DNA of 64,000 nucleotides from an uncultured Eubacteriales bacterium (GCA_900544965.1 UQXE01000004.1:1-64000); one strand, 5' to 3'; positions 18,228 to 27,801 are shown, counted from the first letter of the stretch. A program made the numbers and translations. The notes: generated by a model from the letters alone, not told the origin.

Positions 18228-18276
18228 TAATTAAACTAACTAACTTAATGCAAGGGGAAAGGCTGGGAAGCTTCCT

Positions 18277-18789
18277 ATGTTGGACTCATACGCCAGTAAG
18301 CTTAACGACATAGTCATTAGCATATACGACTCTGTTCAGAGGGTTGAAGAACAGATGCTGAGCAAAAGCGTCCCCAACCTTTCTATAAGCGAACTTCATA
18401 TATTAGAAACCGTTTGGAAGCTGCGCGATAGTGGATGTTCGATAAGTGACATTGCGTTAGAACATCAGGTTACGCTTCCGTCGATGACCGTTGCTGTGAA
18501 AAAACTTGAGAAAAAGGGGTTTATCGAAAAGTTACGCTCTGAAACGGACGGCCGTGTTATATACGTAAAGCTGACGCGCATGGGGCAAAAGGTAAATGCG
18601 ATGCATCGTTACTTCCATGAACATATGATACGGTCATTTCTCCGCGATATAGACGATAACCAGCGCCCCGTTCTTATGTCCGCCCTGCAGAACATGAACG
18701 ACTTTTTGCATAAACAGCTTATGCAATCCGATTCTAATAAAATTTGCCCACCGGAAGTGAAAAACGGCGAGACAAGGAGAAAGTTATAA
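18277..18789 (+). CDS. MarR-family regulator of fatty-acid synthesis (FabT-like)
   Basis: The protein has 170 residues with a winged helix: ISELHILETVWKL, SISDIALEHQVTLPSMTVAVKKLEKKGFIEK (recognition region) and the wing SETDGRVIYVKLT. In streptococci, FabT, a MarR protein encoded before fabH, represses the FASII genes when bound to acyl-ACP. The same position here and the overlap of its stop with the fabH start (TAATG) support that role. The C-terminal 25 residues are hydrophilic and extra. The ligand cannot be read from sequence. Confidence 0.85.
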   Translation: MLDSYASKLNDIVISIYDSVQRVEEQMLSKSVPNLSISELHILETVWKLRDSGCSISDIALEHQVTLPSMTVAVKKLEKKGFIEKLRSETDGRVIYVKLTRMGQKVNAMHRYFHEHMIRSFLRDIDDNQRPVLMSALQNMNDFLHKQLMQSDSNKICPPEVKNGETRRKL

Positions 18790-19733
18790 TGCGTATCATT
18801 GGAACCGGAAGTGCGGTACCGGACTTTATAGTAAAAAACGAGGCGTTCGAGACGTTTCTCGACACCAGCGACGAGTGGATTACAACGCGAACCGGAATCC
18901 ACGAACGCCGTATACATGAGGGCAACCTTGAACAGTTAGCGGCGATAGCCGCGAAAAGAGCCCTTGAGGACGCTGGACTTTTGCCTTGCGATATAGACTT
19001 CATAATATGCTCAAATGTGTACAGCAGGTTTATGACCCCAGCGCTAAGCTGCGTGGTGCAGGGTCTTATAGGGGCGGGCTGTCCCTGTCTGGATATAAAC
19101 GGGGCGTGCGCGGGATTTATTTATGCCCTTGAGATGGCCAATGCTTATCTTAAACATGGAAGCTATAAAAATATTCTTGTGCTCAGCGCCGAGGAACCAA
19201 GCCGCATGGCCGATTGGACCGACCGTTCCACATGCGTGCTATTTGGTGACGCGGCGGCGGCGGCGGTTGTAACCTCTGGCGGATTTGAATGCCTGTTTAG
19301 CATGCATACGGAATCCAACGTTGAATTTTTACATGCGTACAATAGCCCTGGCAACTGCCCGTTTGAGAGGACAGGCAGAAAACATGAGGCGGTATATATG
19401 AATGGCCGCGAGGTATACAAGTTTGCGGTAAACGCGGCGACCAATGATATAACCGCGCTTTGTTCGAACGCCGGAGTAAAGCTGTGCAAGGTGGATTGGT
19501 TTATACTCCATCAGGCTAACCTGCGAATATTGGACGCGGTGCGAGCCCGGCTTACTCAACCCAAGGAAAAATTCCCGCATAACATGGAGCGGTTTGGAAA
19601 CACCTCGTCGGCAGGCGTCCCGCTGATGCTCGACCAGCTCAATAGAGATGGTGCGCTCAACCGTGGCGACGTAATTGCCATGAGCGCGTTTGGCGCTGGA
19701 CTTACGACAGGGGCGTGCCTTATGCGTTGGTAA
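18789..19733 (+). CDS. fabH: 3-oxoacyl-ACP synthase III
   Basis: The protein has 314 residues. The KASIII triad is present: Cys in NGACAGFIYA, His in ILHQANLRI and Asn in RFGNTSSAG. FabH condenses acetyl-CoA with malonyl-ACP and starts each fatty acid. The start at 18789 overlaps the MarR stop by one base, indicating translational coupling; the upstream in-frame start at 18744 would lie deep in the MarR gene. Second gene of the FASII operon. Confidence 0.95.
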   Translation: MRIIGTGSAVPDFIVKNEAFETFLDTSDEWITTRTGIHERRIHEGNLEQLAAIAAKRALEDAGLLPCDIDFIICSNVYSRFMTPALSCVVQGLIGAGCPCLDINGACAGFIYALEMANAYLKHGSYKNILVLSAEEPSRMADWTDRSTCVLFGDAAAAAVVTSGGFECLFSMHTESNVEFLHAYNSPGNCPFERTGRKHEAVYMNGREVYKFAVNAATNDITALCSNAGVKLCKVDWFILHQANLRILDAVRARLTQPKEKFPHNMERFGNTSSAGVPLMLDQLNRDGALNRGDVIAMSAFGAGLTTGACLMRW

Positions 19734-19776
19734 CGCAATAATTACTATAGATCAAATTTTATTGGAGGATATAAAA

Positions 19777-19992
19777 ATGGTTTTTGAAAGAGTAGCAAAG
19801 ATTCTAGCTTCTTACAAGGATGTTGACGCGTCTACAATCGATATTGACGCGAGCTTTGGCGATCTGGGCCTTGATTCGCTCGACACCGTTGAAATCGTGA
19901 TGAGCCTTGAGGATGAGTTCGGGATAGAAATTGAGATGAACGAATCGCTTAAAACCGTACGTGACCTTGTAAATTTGATAGAGGGAAAATAA
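19777..19992 (+). CDS. acpP: Acyl carrier protein
   Basis: The protein has 71 acidic residues with the 4'-phosphopantetheine serine at residue 34 in LGLDSLDTVE. It carries growing acyl chains. TTGGAGG lies 7 bases before the ATG at 19777, deciding the start; the open frame extends upstream without a good site. The acidic helix DEFGIEIEMNE is the usual docking face. The lack of an acpS gene nearby means the phosphopantetheinyl transferase is elsewhere. Confidence 0.95.
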   Translation: MVFERVAKILASYKDVDASTIDIDASFGDLGLDSLDTVEIVMSLEDEFGIEIEMNESLKTVRDLVNLIEGK

Positions 19993-19993
19993 G

Positions 19994-20956
19994 ATGATCA
20001 AAACACCTGTCTGTGACATGCTTGGCATTAAATATCCGGTCTTTCAGGGCGGCATGGCATGGGTTTCGGACTCCTCACTCGCTTCCGCCGTATCAAATGC
20101 GGGTGGATTGGGCGTAATAGCGGCGATGAACATGGACGGATCATATCTGAAGGATGAGATTGACAGATGCCGTGAGCTTCTGGAGGACGACAAAATCCCC
20201 TTTGGCGTTAACGTTATGCTTATGAGCCCGTTTGCTGACGAAGTGGCCGGTACAGTTATTGAAAAACAGGTTCCGGTTGTGATAACGGGAGCAGGCATGC
20301 CGTCAAAATATATAAAGGATTGGGTGGCGGCGGGAATAAAGGTAATTCCCGTAGTTCCTTCCACGGCAATAGCGCGGATGGTAGTCCGCATGGGCGCCAT
20401 GGCTGTAATAGCCGAAGGGGGAGAAAGCGGGGGGCATGTCGGTGATTTAACGACAATGACGCTCGTTCCTCAAGTGGCGGACGCGGTGGACGTACCGGTA
20501 ATCGCCGCCGGAGGCATAGCCGACGGACGGGGAGTCGCCGCGGCGCTAATGCTTGGCGCCCAGGGGGTTCAGTGCGGGACAAGGTTTCTTACGGCATATG
20601 AATGTACCGTTCATAAAAACTACAAGAAAAAAATAATAGACGCAAAGGACATAGATACCGTAGTTACCGGAAGAAGGCTTGGTCATCCCGTAAGGGCGCT
20701 TAGAAACCAGTTCTGCAATAGATTCAAAGAGCTGGAGCATGATACGTCCATCACTATCGAGGAAATAGAGAGGTTTGGAGCCGGTTCTCTGCGCCGTGCC
20801 GCCAAGGATGGGGACGTAGTGGAAGGAAGCGTGATGGCGGGGCAATGCGCGTCAATGGTCAAGGATGAAAAAAGCGCAAAGGAAATAATCGAGTCCATGT
20901 TTCAGCAGGCTGAAATGGTACTGAAACAATCGGCTGAACTCTTAGTGGAGCAATAA
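19994..20956 (+). CDS. fabK: Enoyl-ACP reductase II (FMN-dependent)
   Basis: The protein has 320 residues. It is a nitronate-monooxygenase-like TIM barrel with GGMAWVSDSSLASAVSNAGG at the N-terminus, GGESGGHVG and AAGGIADGRGVAAAL flavin-phosphate segments. FabK reduces enoyl-ACP in the last step of each elongation cycle, replacing FabI. Its place between acpP and fabD is the same as in Streptococcus pneumoniae, which supports FabK over a nitronate monooxygenase. FabK enzymes are known to resist triclosan. No fabI is in the window. Confidence 0.93.
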   Translation: MIKTPVCDMLGIKYPVFQGGMAWVSDSSLASAVSNAGGLGVIAAMNMDGSYLKDEIDRCRELLEDDKIPFGVNVMLMSPFADEVAGTVIEKQVPVVITGAGMPSKYIKDWVAAGIKVIPVVPSTAIARMVVRMGAMAVIAEGGESGGHVGDLTTMTLVPQVADAVDVPVIAAGGIADGRGVAAALMLGAQGVQCGTRFLTAYECTVHKNYKKKIIDAKDIDTVVTGRRLGHPVRALRNQFCNRFKELEHDTSITIEEIERFGAGSLRRAAKDGDVVEGSVMAGQCASMVKDEKSAKEIIESMFQQAEMVLKQSAELLVEQ

Positions 20957-20958
20957 AG

Positions 20959-21882
20959 ATGAATAAGACCGTATTCCTGTTTACAGGCCAGGGGGCCCAG
21001 TATCCCGGGATGGGAAAAAGCCTATATGACAGCGTTCCGGCAGCTAGAAAGATATTTGCTGAGGCGGAGTGCATGAGGCCTGGAATAATTGAGCTGTGTT
21101 TTGAAGGAAACGCTGAAGAACTATCATTGACGCAAAACACGCAGCCGTGCCTGTTTGTGGTCGATTGCGCCTGCGCGGCCGCGCTTGAAAGCGCGGGTGT
21201 GAAGGCGGAAGCGGCGGCCGGCTTTTCCCTAGGGGAGCTGGCGGCCGTTGCGTTTGGCGGAATTTTGTCGTTCCAGAACGCATTCAAATTGGTTTGTGAA
21301 AGGGCAAGGCTAATGATGGCTGCGGCCCAAGAACATCCAGGGGCGATGACCGCGGTTTTAAAGCTGGATGCTGAAACGGTTGAGAGAATAGCCCAAAGCT
21401 ATAATAATGTATTTCCGGTAAATTACAACTGTCCCGGGCAGACGGTCGTTTCCGGAAGCCATGATGAGCTGGCCGCATTTGAAGAGGAGGTAGCGGAGCA
21501 CAGGGGGCGTTGTATGCGCTTAAGGGTCAGCGGCGGTTTTCATTCGCCGTTTATGAGCGAGGCGGCGAAAGGACTTCGCTGGTATCTTAACAGCCTTGAT
21601 TTTAATAAGCCCAGAATACCCGTCTACTCAAATGTTACGGCAAACGAGTATGGCGACGCGTCCGACCTGATTTCAGCACAAATAATGAGGCCGGTACTCT
21701 GGCAAAGAACGATAGAAAATCTGCTTAAAGACGGGTTTACCGACTTTATCGAAGTTGGGGCGGGTAAAACACTGAGCGGATTTATGAAAAAAATCGGGGC
21801 AGCGCGTATGATTTCAAACGTTGAGGATGAGCCGTCCCTCGAAAACACATTGTCGCTGTTGAGGGAGGTCAGGGATGCTTAA
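20959..21882 (+). CDS. fabD: Malonyl-CoA:ACP transacylase
   Basis: The protein has 307 residues: FTGQGAQYPGMGKSL, the nucleophile serine in GFSLGEL, an Arg-containing CERARLM and the later GGFHSPFM histidine. The commoner GHSLGE motif has His before the serine; here it is Phe, a change I believe also occurs in other clostridial FabD proteins. It moves malonyl groups from CoA to ACP. It starts 2 bases after fabK and overlaps fabG by 8 bases. Confidence 0.94.
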   Translation: MNKTVFLFTGQGAQYPGMGKSLYDSVPAARKIFAEAECMRPGIIELCFEGNAEELSLTQNTQPCLFVVDCACAAALESAGVKAEAAAGFSLGELAAVAFGGILSFQNAFKLVCERARLMMAAAQEHPGAMTAVLKLDAETVERIAQSYNNVFPVNYNCPGQTVVSGSHDELAAFEEEVAEHRGRCMRLRVSGGFHSPFMSEAAKGLRWYLNSLDFNKPRIPVYSNVTANEYGDASDLISAQIMRPVLWQRTIENLLKDGFTDFIEVGAGKTLSGFMKKIGAARMISNVEDEPSLENTLSLLREVRDA

Positions 21883-22615
21883 AGGTAAGGTAGCGCTGAT
21901 AACGGGCGCTTCACGCGGCATCGGGAGAGCTATAGCCGTTGAACTTGCGTCGCTGGGCGCCGATATAGCGATAGTATACGCTGGAAACCACCGGTCCGCC
22001 CTTGAAACAAAAGAACTGGCCGAGGTTCATGGCATAAGGGCTATGTGCTTTAAGTGCGATGTTTCAGATTATAATGAAGTTGAATCAATGGTTAAATCTG
22101 TAAAAGAAACGCTTGGTCCGATATATGCCTTAATAAATAATGCGGGAATAACGAGGGATAAATTGGCTCTGCAGATGCACGAGGCGGATTTTGACAGCGT
22201 TATAAGCGTAAACCTAAAGGGCGCGTTTAATCTTATTAGGCACTGTTACAGCGGATTTGTCAGGCAGCGCGGCGGCAGGATTGTAAATATTTCGTCGGTC
22301 GTTGGAATTATGGGCAATGCGGGGCAGTCGAACTATGCCGCGTCAAAAGCAGGGCTCATAGGACTGACGAAAAGCGTTGCAAAGGAGCTGGCGTCGCGCG
22401 GCGTAACCTGTAACGCGGTGGCTCCTGGAATGGTTGAGACGGATATGACTGCATCAATGACGGATACAGCCAAGTCGGAGCTTGTTAATTCAATACCTGC
22501 CCGACGTGCCGGAAGGCCTGAAGAGGTCGCCGCCCTGGTTGGATTTTTATTGTCCGACGCCGCGTCATATATCACTGGCGCCGTTATACCCGTTGACGGC
22601 GGCCTATGCATGTAA
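21875..22615 (+). CDS. fabG: 3-oxoacyl-ACP reductase
   Basis: The protein has 246 residues of the classical short-chain dehydrogenase type: TGASRGIGRAIA, NNAGITRD, the catalytic serine in NISSVVG and YAASK, ending in GAVIPVDGGLCM. It reduces 3-oxoacyl-ACP with NADPH. The start overlaps the end of fabD by 8 bases, so translation is coupled. Confidence 0.95.
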   Translation: MLKGKVALITGASRGIGRAIAVELASLGADIAIVYAGNHRSALETKELAEVHGIRAMCFKCDVSDYNEVESMVKSVKETLGPIYALINNAGITRDKLALQMHEADFDSVISVNLKGAFNLIRHCYSGFVRQRGGRIVNISSVVGIMGNAGQSNYAASKAGLIGLTKSVAKELASRGVTCNAVAPGMVETDMTASMTDTAKSELVNSIPARRAGRPEEVAALVGFLLSDAASYITGAVIPVDGGLCM

Positions 22616-22634
22616 TTTTAAGGGGGTAAGTCAA

Positions 22635-23885
22635 ATGAGAAGGGTTGTAATAACCGGAATGGGCGTTATATCTCCTGTTGGATGCGATGTGGAGACCTGT
22701 TGGAAAAACCTGCGCTCTGCCCGTTCAGGTATTGGCATGCTTAATTCCTTTGATACAAGGGATTATAAGGTCAAGGTTGCCGCAGAGGTAAAGGGGTTTG
22801 ACCCAACGGATTTTGGTATGGACGTTCCATCCGCCCGGCGAATGGATTTATATTCTCAATATGCCATGGCCGCGGCCAAACAGGCGGTTGACGACAGCAA
22901 AATCGTGGGAAATATAGATCAGGAGCGCTTTGGGGTATATGTTGGAAGCGGCATCGGGGGCATGCGGACATTTGTAAGCGAGACGGAAAAGCTTATAAGC
23001 CGCGGCCCAGGCCGCATATCCCCCTTTTTCATCCCAATGATGATAGGCAATATGGCGGCTGGGAACATTGCCATGGAATACGGCGCGCAGGGGCCGTGCC
23101 TGCCAGTGGTGACGGCGTGCGCATCGTCCACCCACGCCATTGGCGAGGCGTTTCGCGCGATACGCCATGGATATGCCGACGCTGTAATCGCGGGCGGCGC
23201 CGAGGCGGCGATTACGCCGCTGTCAGTAGCCGGATTTACAAGCTGCCAGGCACTAAGCCTCTCGAATAGCCCTGACGAGGCGTCGCTTCCGTTTGACGCG
23301 CGCAGAAGCGGCTTTGTAATCGGCGAAGGCGCGGGCATAGTGGTGCTAGAGGAATACGAACACGCCAGGCAGCGTGGGGCCAGGGCATATGCGGAGATTT
23401 GCGGATATGGCAACACATGCGACGCATATCACGTTACCGCCCCTAGGCCCGATGGCGTATCAGCTGCGCGTTCAATATCAATGGCTATAAGTGAGGCCAA
23501 AATTACCGGTGACGATACCGTGTATATAAATGCGCACGGAACAGGCACCCCCTTGAACGATTCATCGGAAACCGCCGCCATCAAGCTTGCCATGGGCGAG
23601 CGCAATGCACGGCAGGCTATGATCAGTTCGACAAAAAGCATGATGGGCCATATGCTGGGCGCTGCCGGCGCTGTTGAGGCGATTGTATCCACGCTTGCGT
23701 TAAGGGACGGAATCGCGCCTCCAACTATTAATTATAGGGAATGCGATCCTTTATGCGATCTGGATTATGTCCCAAATACTCCGAGGAAAGCGAACATAAC
23801 GGCGGCGCTCTCCATATCGCTTGGCTTTGGCGGTCACAACGGCTGCCTGGCGCTGCGCACTATGGGAGGCACAGATGAACATTAA
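22635..23885 (+). CDS. fabF: 3-oxoacyl-ACP synthase II
   Basis: The protein has 416 residues with the Cys-His-His triad: TACASSTHAIGEA, NAHGTGTPLND and KSMMGHMLGAAG. It elongates acyl chains. The ATG at 22635 follows AGGGGG at 22621; the frame runs open upstream inside fabG but has no better site. The end overlaps accB by 11 bases. As the only elongating synthase here, it probably serves both saturated and unsaturated chains. Confidence 0.95.
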   Translation: MRRVVITGMGVISPVGCDVETCWKNLRSARSGIGMLNSFDTRDYKVKVAAEVKGFDPTDFGMDVPSARRMDLYSQYAMAAAKQAVDDSKIVGNIDQERFGVYVGSGIGGMRTFVSETEKLISRGPGRISPFFIPMMIGNMAAGNIAMEYGAQGPCLPVVTACASSTHAIGEAFRAIRHGYADAVIAGGAEAAITPLSVAGFTSCQALSLSNSPDEASLPFDARRSGFVIGEGAGIVVLEEYEHARQRGARAYAEICGYGNTCDAYHVTAPRPDGVSAARSISMAISEAKITGDDTVYINAHGTGTPLNDSSETAAIKLAMGERNARQAMISSTKSMMGHMLGAAGAVEAIVSTLALRDGIAPPTINYRECDPLCDLDYVPNTPRKANITAALSISLGFGGHNGCLALRTMGGTDEH

Positions 23886-24333
23886 AACGATCAGGGAGCT
23901 TGCGAAAATACTGAAGGATACCAATCTGACCGCATTGGAACTCGTTGAAGGGGAAACGCGCATACGTCTTGAGCGTTCCCCAAATACACAGCCGCCTATG
24001 CAGACGGATACCGCTATTAACGGGTCGATTCAAGCCGGGCGTCAGGAGCCATATACCATTCCGGGGGGAGACGGCGACCCAGGAATGGACTTTAACGACG
24101 TCTACGCGGTAGCATCCCCTATGGTGGGGGTGTTCTATGCTGCTCCAGCCCCGGGCAAAGAGCCGTATGTGAGGACTGGAAGCAGGGTTAAAAAGGGCGA
24201 TATCCTATGCATTATTGAGGCAATGAAGCTGATGAACGAGATAACAGCGGAGCGCGACGGTGAAATCGTGGATATATGCGCCAATGATGGAGATGTGGTC
24301 GAGTTTGGGCAGACATTGTTTAAGATTTATTGA
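23875..24333 (+). CDS. accB: Biotin carboxyl carrier protein of acetyl-CoA carboxylase
   Basis: The protein has 152 residues. An N-terminal helix (IRELAKILKDTNLTALEL) and a flexible linker precede a biotinyl domain with VASPMVGVFYAAPAPG and the biotinylated Lys at residue 118 in EAMKLMNEI. The start overlaps fabF by 11 bases, with GGGAGGC 5 bases before the ATG. It carries CO2 between AccC and AccAD. Confidence 0.95.
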   Translation: MNIKTIRELAKILKDTNLTALELVEGETRIRLERSPNTQPPMQTDTAINGSIQAGRQEPYTIPGGDGDPGMDFNDVYAVASPMVGVFYAAPAPGKEPYVRTGSRVKKGDILCIIEAMKLMNEITAERDGEIVDICANDGDVVEFGQTLFKIY

Positions 24334-24366
24334 TACAATTTAGCAATACGGCAGTTGGAGGGTAGC

Positions 24367-24786
24367 ATGAATAGGGAAGAAATAAAAGGATTGTTGCCGC
24401 ATCGCGAACCCATGCTTTTGGTAGACGAATTATCATTGACCGACGACGGTATAGCTCATGGGGTATACCATGCGCGGGGTGATGAATGGTTTTTTCAGGG
24501 ACATTTTCCTGGGAATCCGGTGATGCCTGGCGTAATTCAATGTGAAATCATGGCTCAGGCGTGCGCGCTGCTTTTAGGCGATAAGCTGTTAGGCAATACG
24601 GCTTATTATACGGGCATGGATAAAATTAAATTCAAGAACAAGATAGTACCCGGCGATACGATAGAGGTAAGCGCAAGACTCAACCGTTGCAAGGAACCGT
24701 TTTACTTTGCGCATGCGGAAGCTAAGGTGGATGGACGGCTTTGCTGCGAAGGCGAACTGTCCTTTGCACTTGTGGAGGGAAGATAA
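24367..24786 (+). CDS. fabZ: 3-hydroxyacyl-ACP dehydratase
   Basis: The protein has 139 residues with LLPHREPMLLVDE, the hot-dog catalytic His in FFQGHFPGNPVMPGV and Glu in QCEIMAQ. It dehydrates 3-hydroxyacyl-ACP. GGAGGG lies 5 bases before the ATG at 24367. It is the only dehydratase in the operon and no fabM is present, so the origin of unsaturated fatty acids is open. Confidence 0.94.
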   Translation: MNREEIKGLLPHREPMLLVDELSLTDDGIAHGVYHARGDEWFFQGHFPGNPVMPGVIQCEIMAQACALLLGDKLLGNTAYYTGMDKIKFKNKIVPGDTIEVSARLNRCKEPFYFAHAEAKVDGRLCCEGELSFALVEGR

Positions 24787-24789
24787 AGC

Positions 24790-26133
24790 GTGTTTTCAAA
24801 GGTATTAATCGCAAACAGGGGAGAAATAGCCGTTAGGGTAATTCGGGCCTGCAAGGAGATGGGCATCGCTACGGTCGCGGTGTTTTCGGAGGCGGATCGC
24901 GACGCCCTGCATGTTAGCCTTGCCGACGACTGCCTATGTATAGGACCTTCTCCGGCGAAGGACAGCTATCTCAATATGACCGCGGTATTGTCCGCTGCCA
25001 TATTGAGCGGTGCGGAGGCCATTCATCCTGGCTATGGGCTATTATCGGAAAATCACAGTTTTGCAAGGATGTGCGCTGATTGCGGAATAGCCTTTATAGG
25101 ACCGCCGTATGGAGTTATAGAGCGCATGGGGGATAAGGATGAGGCGAGAAGGACCATGAAGGCCGCAGGCGTGCCTGTAATTCCTGGAAGCGATATCGTA
25201 AGCACCATGGATGAAGCGGCAAAAGAAGCCGAAAGAATAGGTTATCCACTGTTGGTGAAAGCCCGCGCCGGCGGAGGCGGCAGGGGAATAAGGAGGGTTA
25301 ACGGCTTCGATGAACTTGAGCATGCGTTTGCCGCGGCGGCGGCCGAAGCAAGAAGCGCGTTTGGCGACGGCGCCCTATACCTTGAAAAATACCTGTTTCC
25401 GGTGAAGCATATCGAAATGCAGCTGATTTGCGATAACTATGAAAACGTGGTTTGTCTGGGTGAGCGTGAATGCTCAATGCAGCGAAAAAATCAGAAGCTT
25501 GTTGAAGAAAGTCCTTCTCCAGGAGTATCCGCCGAGTTAAGAGCGGATATGGCGGAGGCAGCGGTACGCGCGGCAAGAGCGGTAGGCTACAGAAACCTTG
25601 GAACGGTGGAATTTCTGCTTGACGGCAATGGTAAGTTTTATTTCATGGAGATGAACACCAGGCTTCAGGTAGAACATCCCGTTACAGAGATGGTAACAGG
25701 GATAGATCTGGTTAAATGGCAGATAAGGATTGCAGCCGGAATGCCGCTTGAATTTTCAAATGACGACGTCCGCATTGACGGCCATGCGATTGAATGCCGC
25801 GTCAACGCGGAGGATCCCAGCCGTGGTTTTGTTCCAAGCTGCGGAACAATAGCCATGCTTCATGTTCCCGGCGGACCATGGGTACGATTTGATACGGCGC
25901 TGTACCAAGGATACAGGATACCCCCATTTTATGACTCTATGATAGGCAAGCTCATAGTGCATGCGCAGACGCGCGAAGAGGCGATACGTAAAATGCATGC
26001 GGCGCTTTGTGAGATGGTGGTTGAGGGGGTTGAGCATAACCGGGCGTTCCAGCTTGACCTTATATCACATGCCGAATTTATAAGCGGAACTTATACAACC
26101 GATCTGATAGGCCGACTGAACGACGCCGAGTGA
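24790..26133 (+). CDS. accC: Biotin carboxylase of acetyl-CoA carboxylase
   Basis: The protein has 447 residues and starts with GTG (FSKVLIANRGEIAVRVIRACKE). ATP-grasp features are seen: KARAGGGGRGIR, ECSMQRKNQKLVEE, EMNTRLQVEHPVTE. It carboxylates the biotin of AccB with bicarbonate and ATP. It starts 3 bases after fabZ and its stop overlaps the accD region. Pyruvate-carboxylase use is less likely since the full AccABCD set is in the same operon. Confidence 0.95.
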   Translation: MFSKVLIANRGEIAVRVIRACKEMGIATVAVFSEADRDALHVSLADDCLCIGPSPAKDSYLNMTAVLSAAILSGAEAIHPGYGLLSENHSFARMCADCGIAFIGPPYGVIERMGDKDEARRTMKAAGVPVIPGSDIVSTMDEAAKEAERIGYPLLVKARAGGGGRGIRRVNGFDELEHAFAAAAAEARSAFGDGALYLEKYLFPVKHIEMQLICDNYENVVCLGERECSMQRKNQKLVEESPSPGVSAELRADMAEAAVRAARAVGYRNLGTVEFLLDGNGKFYFMEMNTRLQVEHPVTEMVTGIDLVKWQIRIAAGMPLEFSNDDVRIDGHAIECRVNAEDPSRGFVPSCGTIAMLHVPGGPWVRFDTALYQGYRIPPFYDSMIGKLIVHAQTREEAIRKMHAALCEMVVEGVEHNRAFQLDLISHAEFISGTYTTDLIGRLNDAE

Positions 26134-26144
26134 GGTTATTGATT

Positions 26145-27023
26145 ATGATTAACAAAAATATGTTTGTAAAACCCAAAATCGCGCTTGAAGGCCAAAAAAA
26201 CGCGCCTGATCATTTCGAACCATCCGAGGATAAACTTACGGCATGTCCGTCCTGCAAGCATGCTATCTTTGCATATGAACTAAGGGAGCTTTTATACGTC
26301 TGTCCCAGGTGCGGCCATCATTTTATGATAAGCGCCCGTGAAAGAATACGCCTTATTGCCGATCAGGATACGTTTTGGGAGCTTAACTCCGATATTGGGG
26401 CAAAGGATAGGCTCGGATTCCCGCAGTATGAAGAAAAACTTAAAAAGGCTCGCGAGAACAGTGGTGAAAGCGAAGCAGTGCTTACGGGAATGTGCGGAGT
26501 GGACGGCGTTGAAACAGCCCTGTTTGTTATGGAATCCCAGTTTATGATGGGTTCGATGAGCGCTTCGGTAGGCGAAAAAATAGCGCGCTTGTTTGAGTTC
26601 GCTGAGGAAAAAAGCTTGCCGGTAGTGGGATATACGGTATCTGGTGGAGCAAGGGTGCAGGAGGGTATGCTTTCGTTAATGCAGATGGCGAAGACCAGCG
26701 CTGCGGTAAGGAGGCATAGTGACGCCGGACTGTTTTATCTAACTATTTTGACCGACCCTACAACAGGGGGGGTAACTGCGTCATTTGCAATGGAAGGGGA
26801 CATAATACTGGCTGAGCCCGGCGCTTTGATAGGTTTTGCAGGGCCGCGGGTAATAGAGCAGACCATGCGGCAGACGCTTCCCGAAGGGTTTCAGCGCGCC
26901 GAATTTCTGTTAAAGAAAGGCTTTGTAGACCAGATAGTAGCCAGAGACGAACAGCGCTATGTAATAGGAAGGCTGCTAAAGCTGCATGACGGAGCAAAGG
27001 AGGGTGTCCATGAAAGCATATGA
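26145..27023 (+). CDS. accD: Acetyl-CoA carboxylase carboxyltransferase, beta subunit
   Basis: The protein has 292 residues from the ATG at 26145, with GAGG 9 bases upstream; a GTG at 26130 overlapping the accC stop is an alternative. A zinc ribbon (CPSCK, then CPRCGHHF) is followed by the crotonase-fold carboxyltransferase core (GFAGPRVIEQTMRQTLPEGF). With AccA it moves CO2 from biotin to acetyl-CoA. Its end overlaps accA by 14 bases. Confidence 0.95.
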   Translation: MINKNMFVKPKIALEGQKNAPDHFEPSEDKLTACPSCKHAIFAYELRELLYVCPRCGHHFMISARERIRLIADQDTFWELNSDIGAKDRLGFPQYEEKLKKARENSGESEAVLTGMCGVDGVETALFVMESQFMMGSMSASVGEKIARLFEFAEEKSLPVVGYTVSGGARVQEGMLSLMQMAKTSAAVRRHSDAGLFYLTILTDPTTGGVTASFAMEGDIILAEPGALIGFAGPRVIEQTMRQTLPEGFQRAEFLLKKGFVDQIVARDEQRYVIGRLLKLHDGAKEGVHESI

Positions 27024-27801
27024 GCGCCTGATAAAAGCCCGCGCCAAGGGCAGACCTACGTCGCTTGAATTTATAACAAATATCTTTGAGGATTTTTATG
27101 AGCTTCACGGCGACAGACTGTTTGGAGATGACCCGGCCGTTATCGGCGGGCTGGCGCGCCTTAATGGGAGGCCTGTAACCGTGATAGGCATTGAAAAGGG
27201 AGTGGATACCAAAGATAAAGTCATCAGAAACTTTGGATCCGCAAATCCGGAGGGTTACCGCAAAGCGCTTAGGCTTATGAAACAGGCGGAGAAGTTTCAC
27301 AGACCAGTCGTGTGCCTGGTGGATACCTCCGGGGCGTATTGCGGCATAGGCGCCGAAGAGAGAGGGCAGGGAAGCGCGATTGCAATGAACCTTATGGAGA
27401 TGATGAACTTAAGGACTCCGGTGATTTCCATCCTTATTGGTGAGGGTGGATCAGGCGGGGCGCTTGCGCTTGCGGTGGCCGACGAGGTATGGATGCTTGA
27501 AAACGCGGTTTACTCCGTTATATCGCCAGAAGGAGCGGCAAGCATAATCTGGAAGGACGCTTCAAGGGTCGAAGCTGCCGCTGAGGCGCTCAGGATGACG
27601 GCGGAAGACCTTCTTTGCATGGAGATAATAGAGCGTATATTCAATGAGCCGGACGCTGAATGCGAGCGGGGTTTTGAGGAAGTATATTTGGCTATAAAAT
27701 CTGCGTTGACAGATACATTTAATAAAAATATAAATAAGCCAATACGGGAATTGCTGGACGCCCGTTATGAAAAGTACCGTAAAATCGGGAGGATTAACTG
27801 A
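27010..27801 (+). CDS. accA: Acetyl-CoA carboxylase carboxyltransferase, alpha subunit
   Basis: The protein has 263 residues, shorter than the 310-320 of typical AccA because the N-terminal extension is reduced, as in streptococci. The core shows FGSANPEGYRKALRLMK, VDTSGAYCGIGAEERGQ and GEGGSGGALALAVADEV. GGAGGG lies 6 bases before the ATG at 27010, inside the end of accD. Its stop overlaps the start of the next degV-family gene (TGATG). Confidence 0.95.
   Translation: MKAYERLIKARAKGRPTSLEFITNIFEDFYELHGDRLFGDDPAVIGGLARLNGRPVTVIGIEKGVDTKDKVIRNFGSANPEGYRKALRLMKQAEKFHRPVVCLVDTSGAYCGIGAEERGQGSAIAMNLMEMMNLRTPVISILIGEGGSGGALALAVADEVWMLENAVYSVISPEGAASIIWKDASRVEAAAEALRMTAEDLLCMEIIERIFNEPDAECERGFEEVYLAIKSALTDTFNKNINKPIRELLDARYEKYRKIGRIN

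Noticed and set aside
20044..20582. Long Arg/Pro- and Ala-rich minus-strand frames inside fabK and neighbouring fab genes
   Set aside because: Antisense shadows of well-recognised genes.
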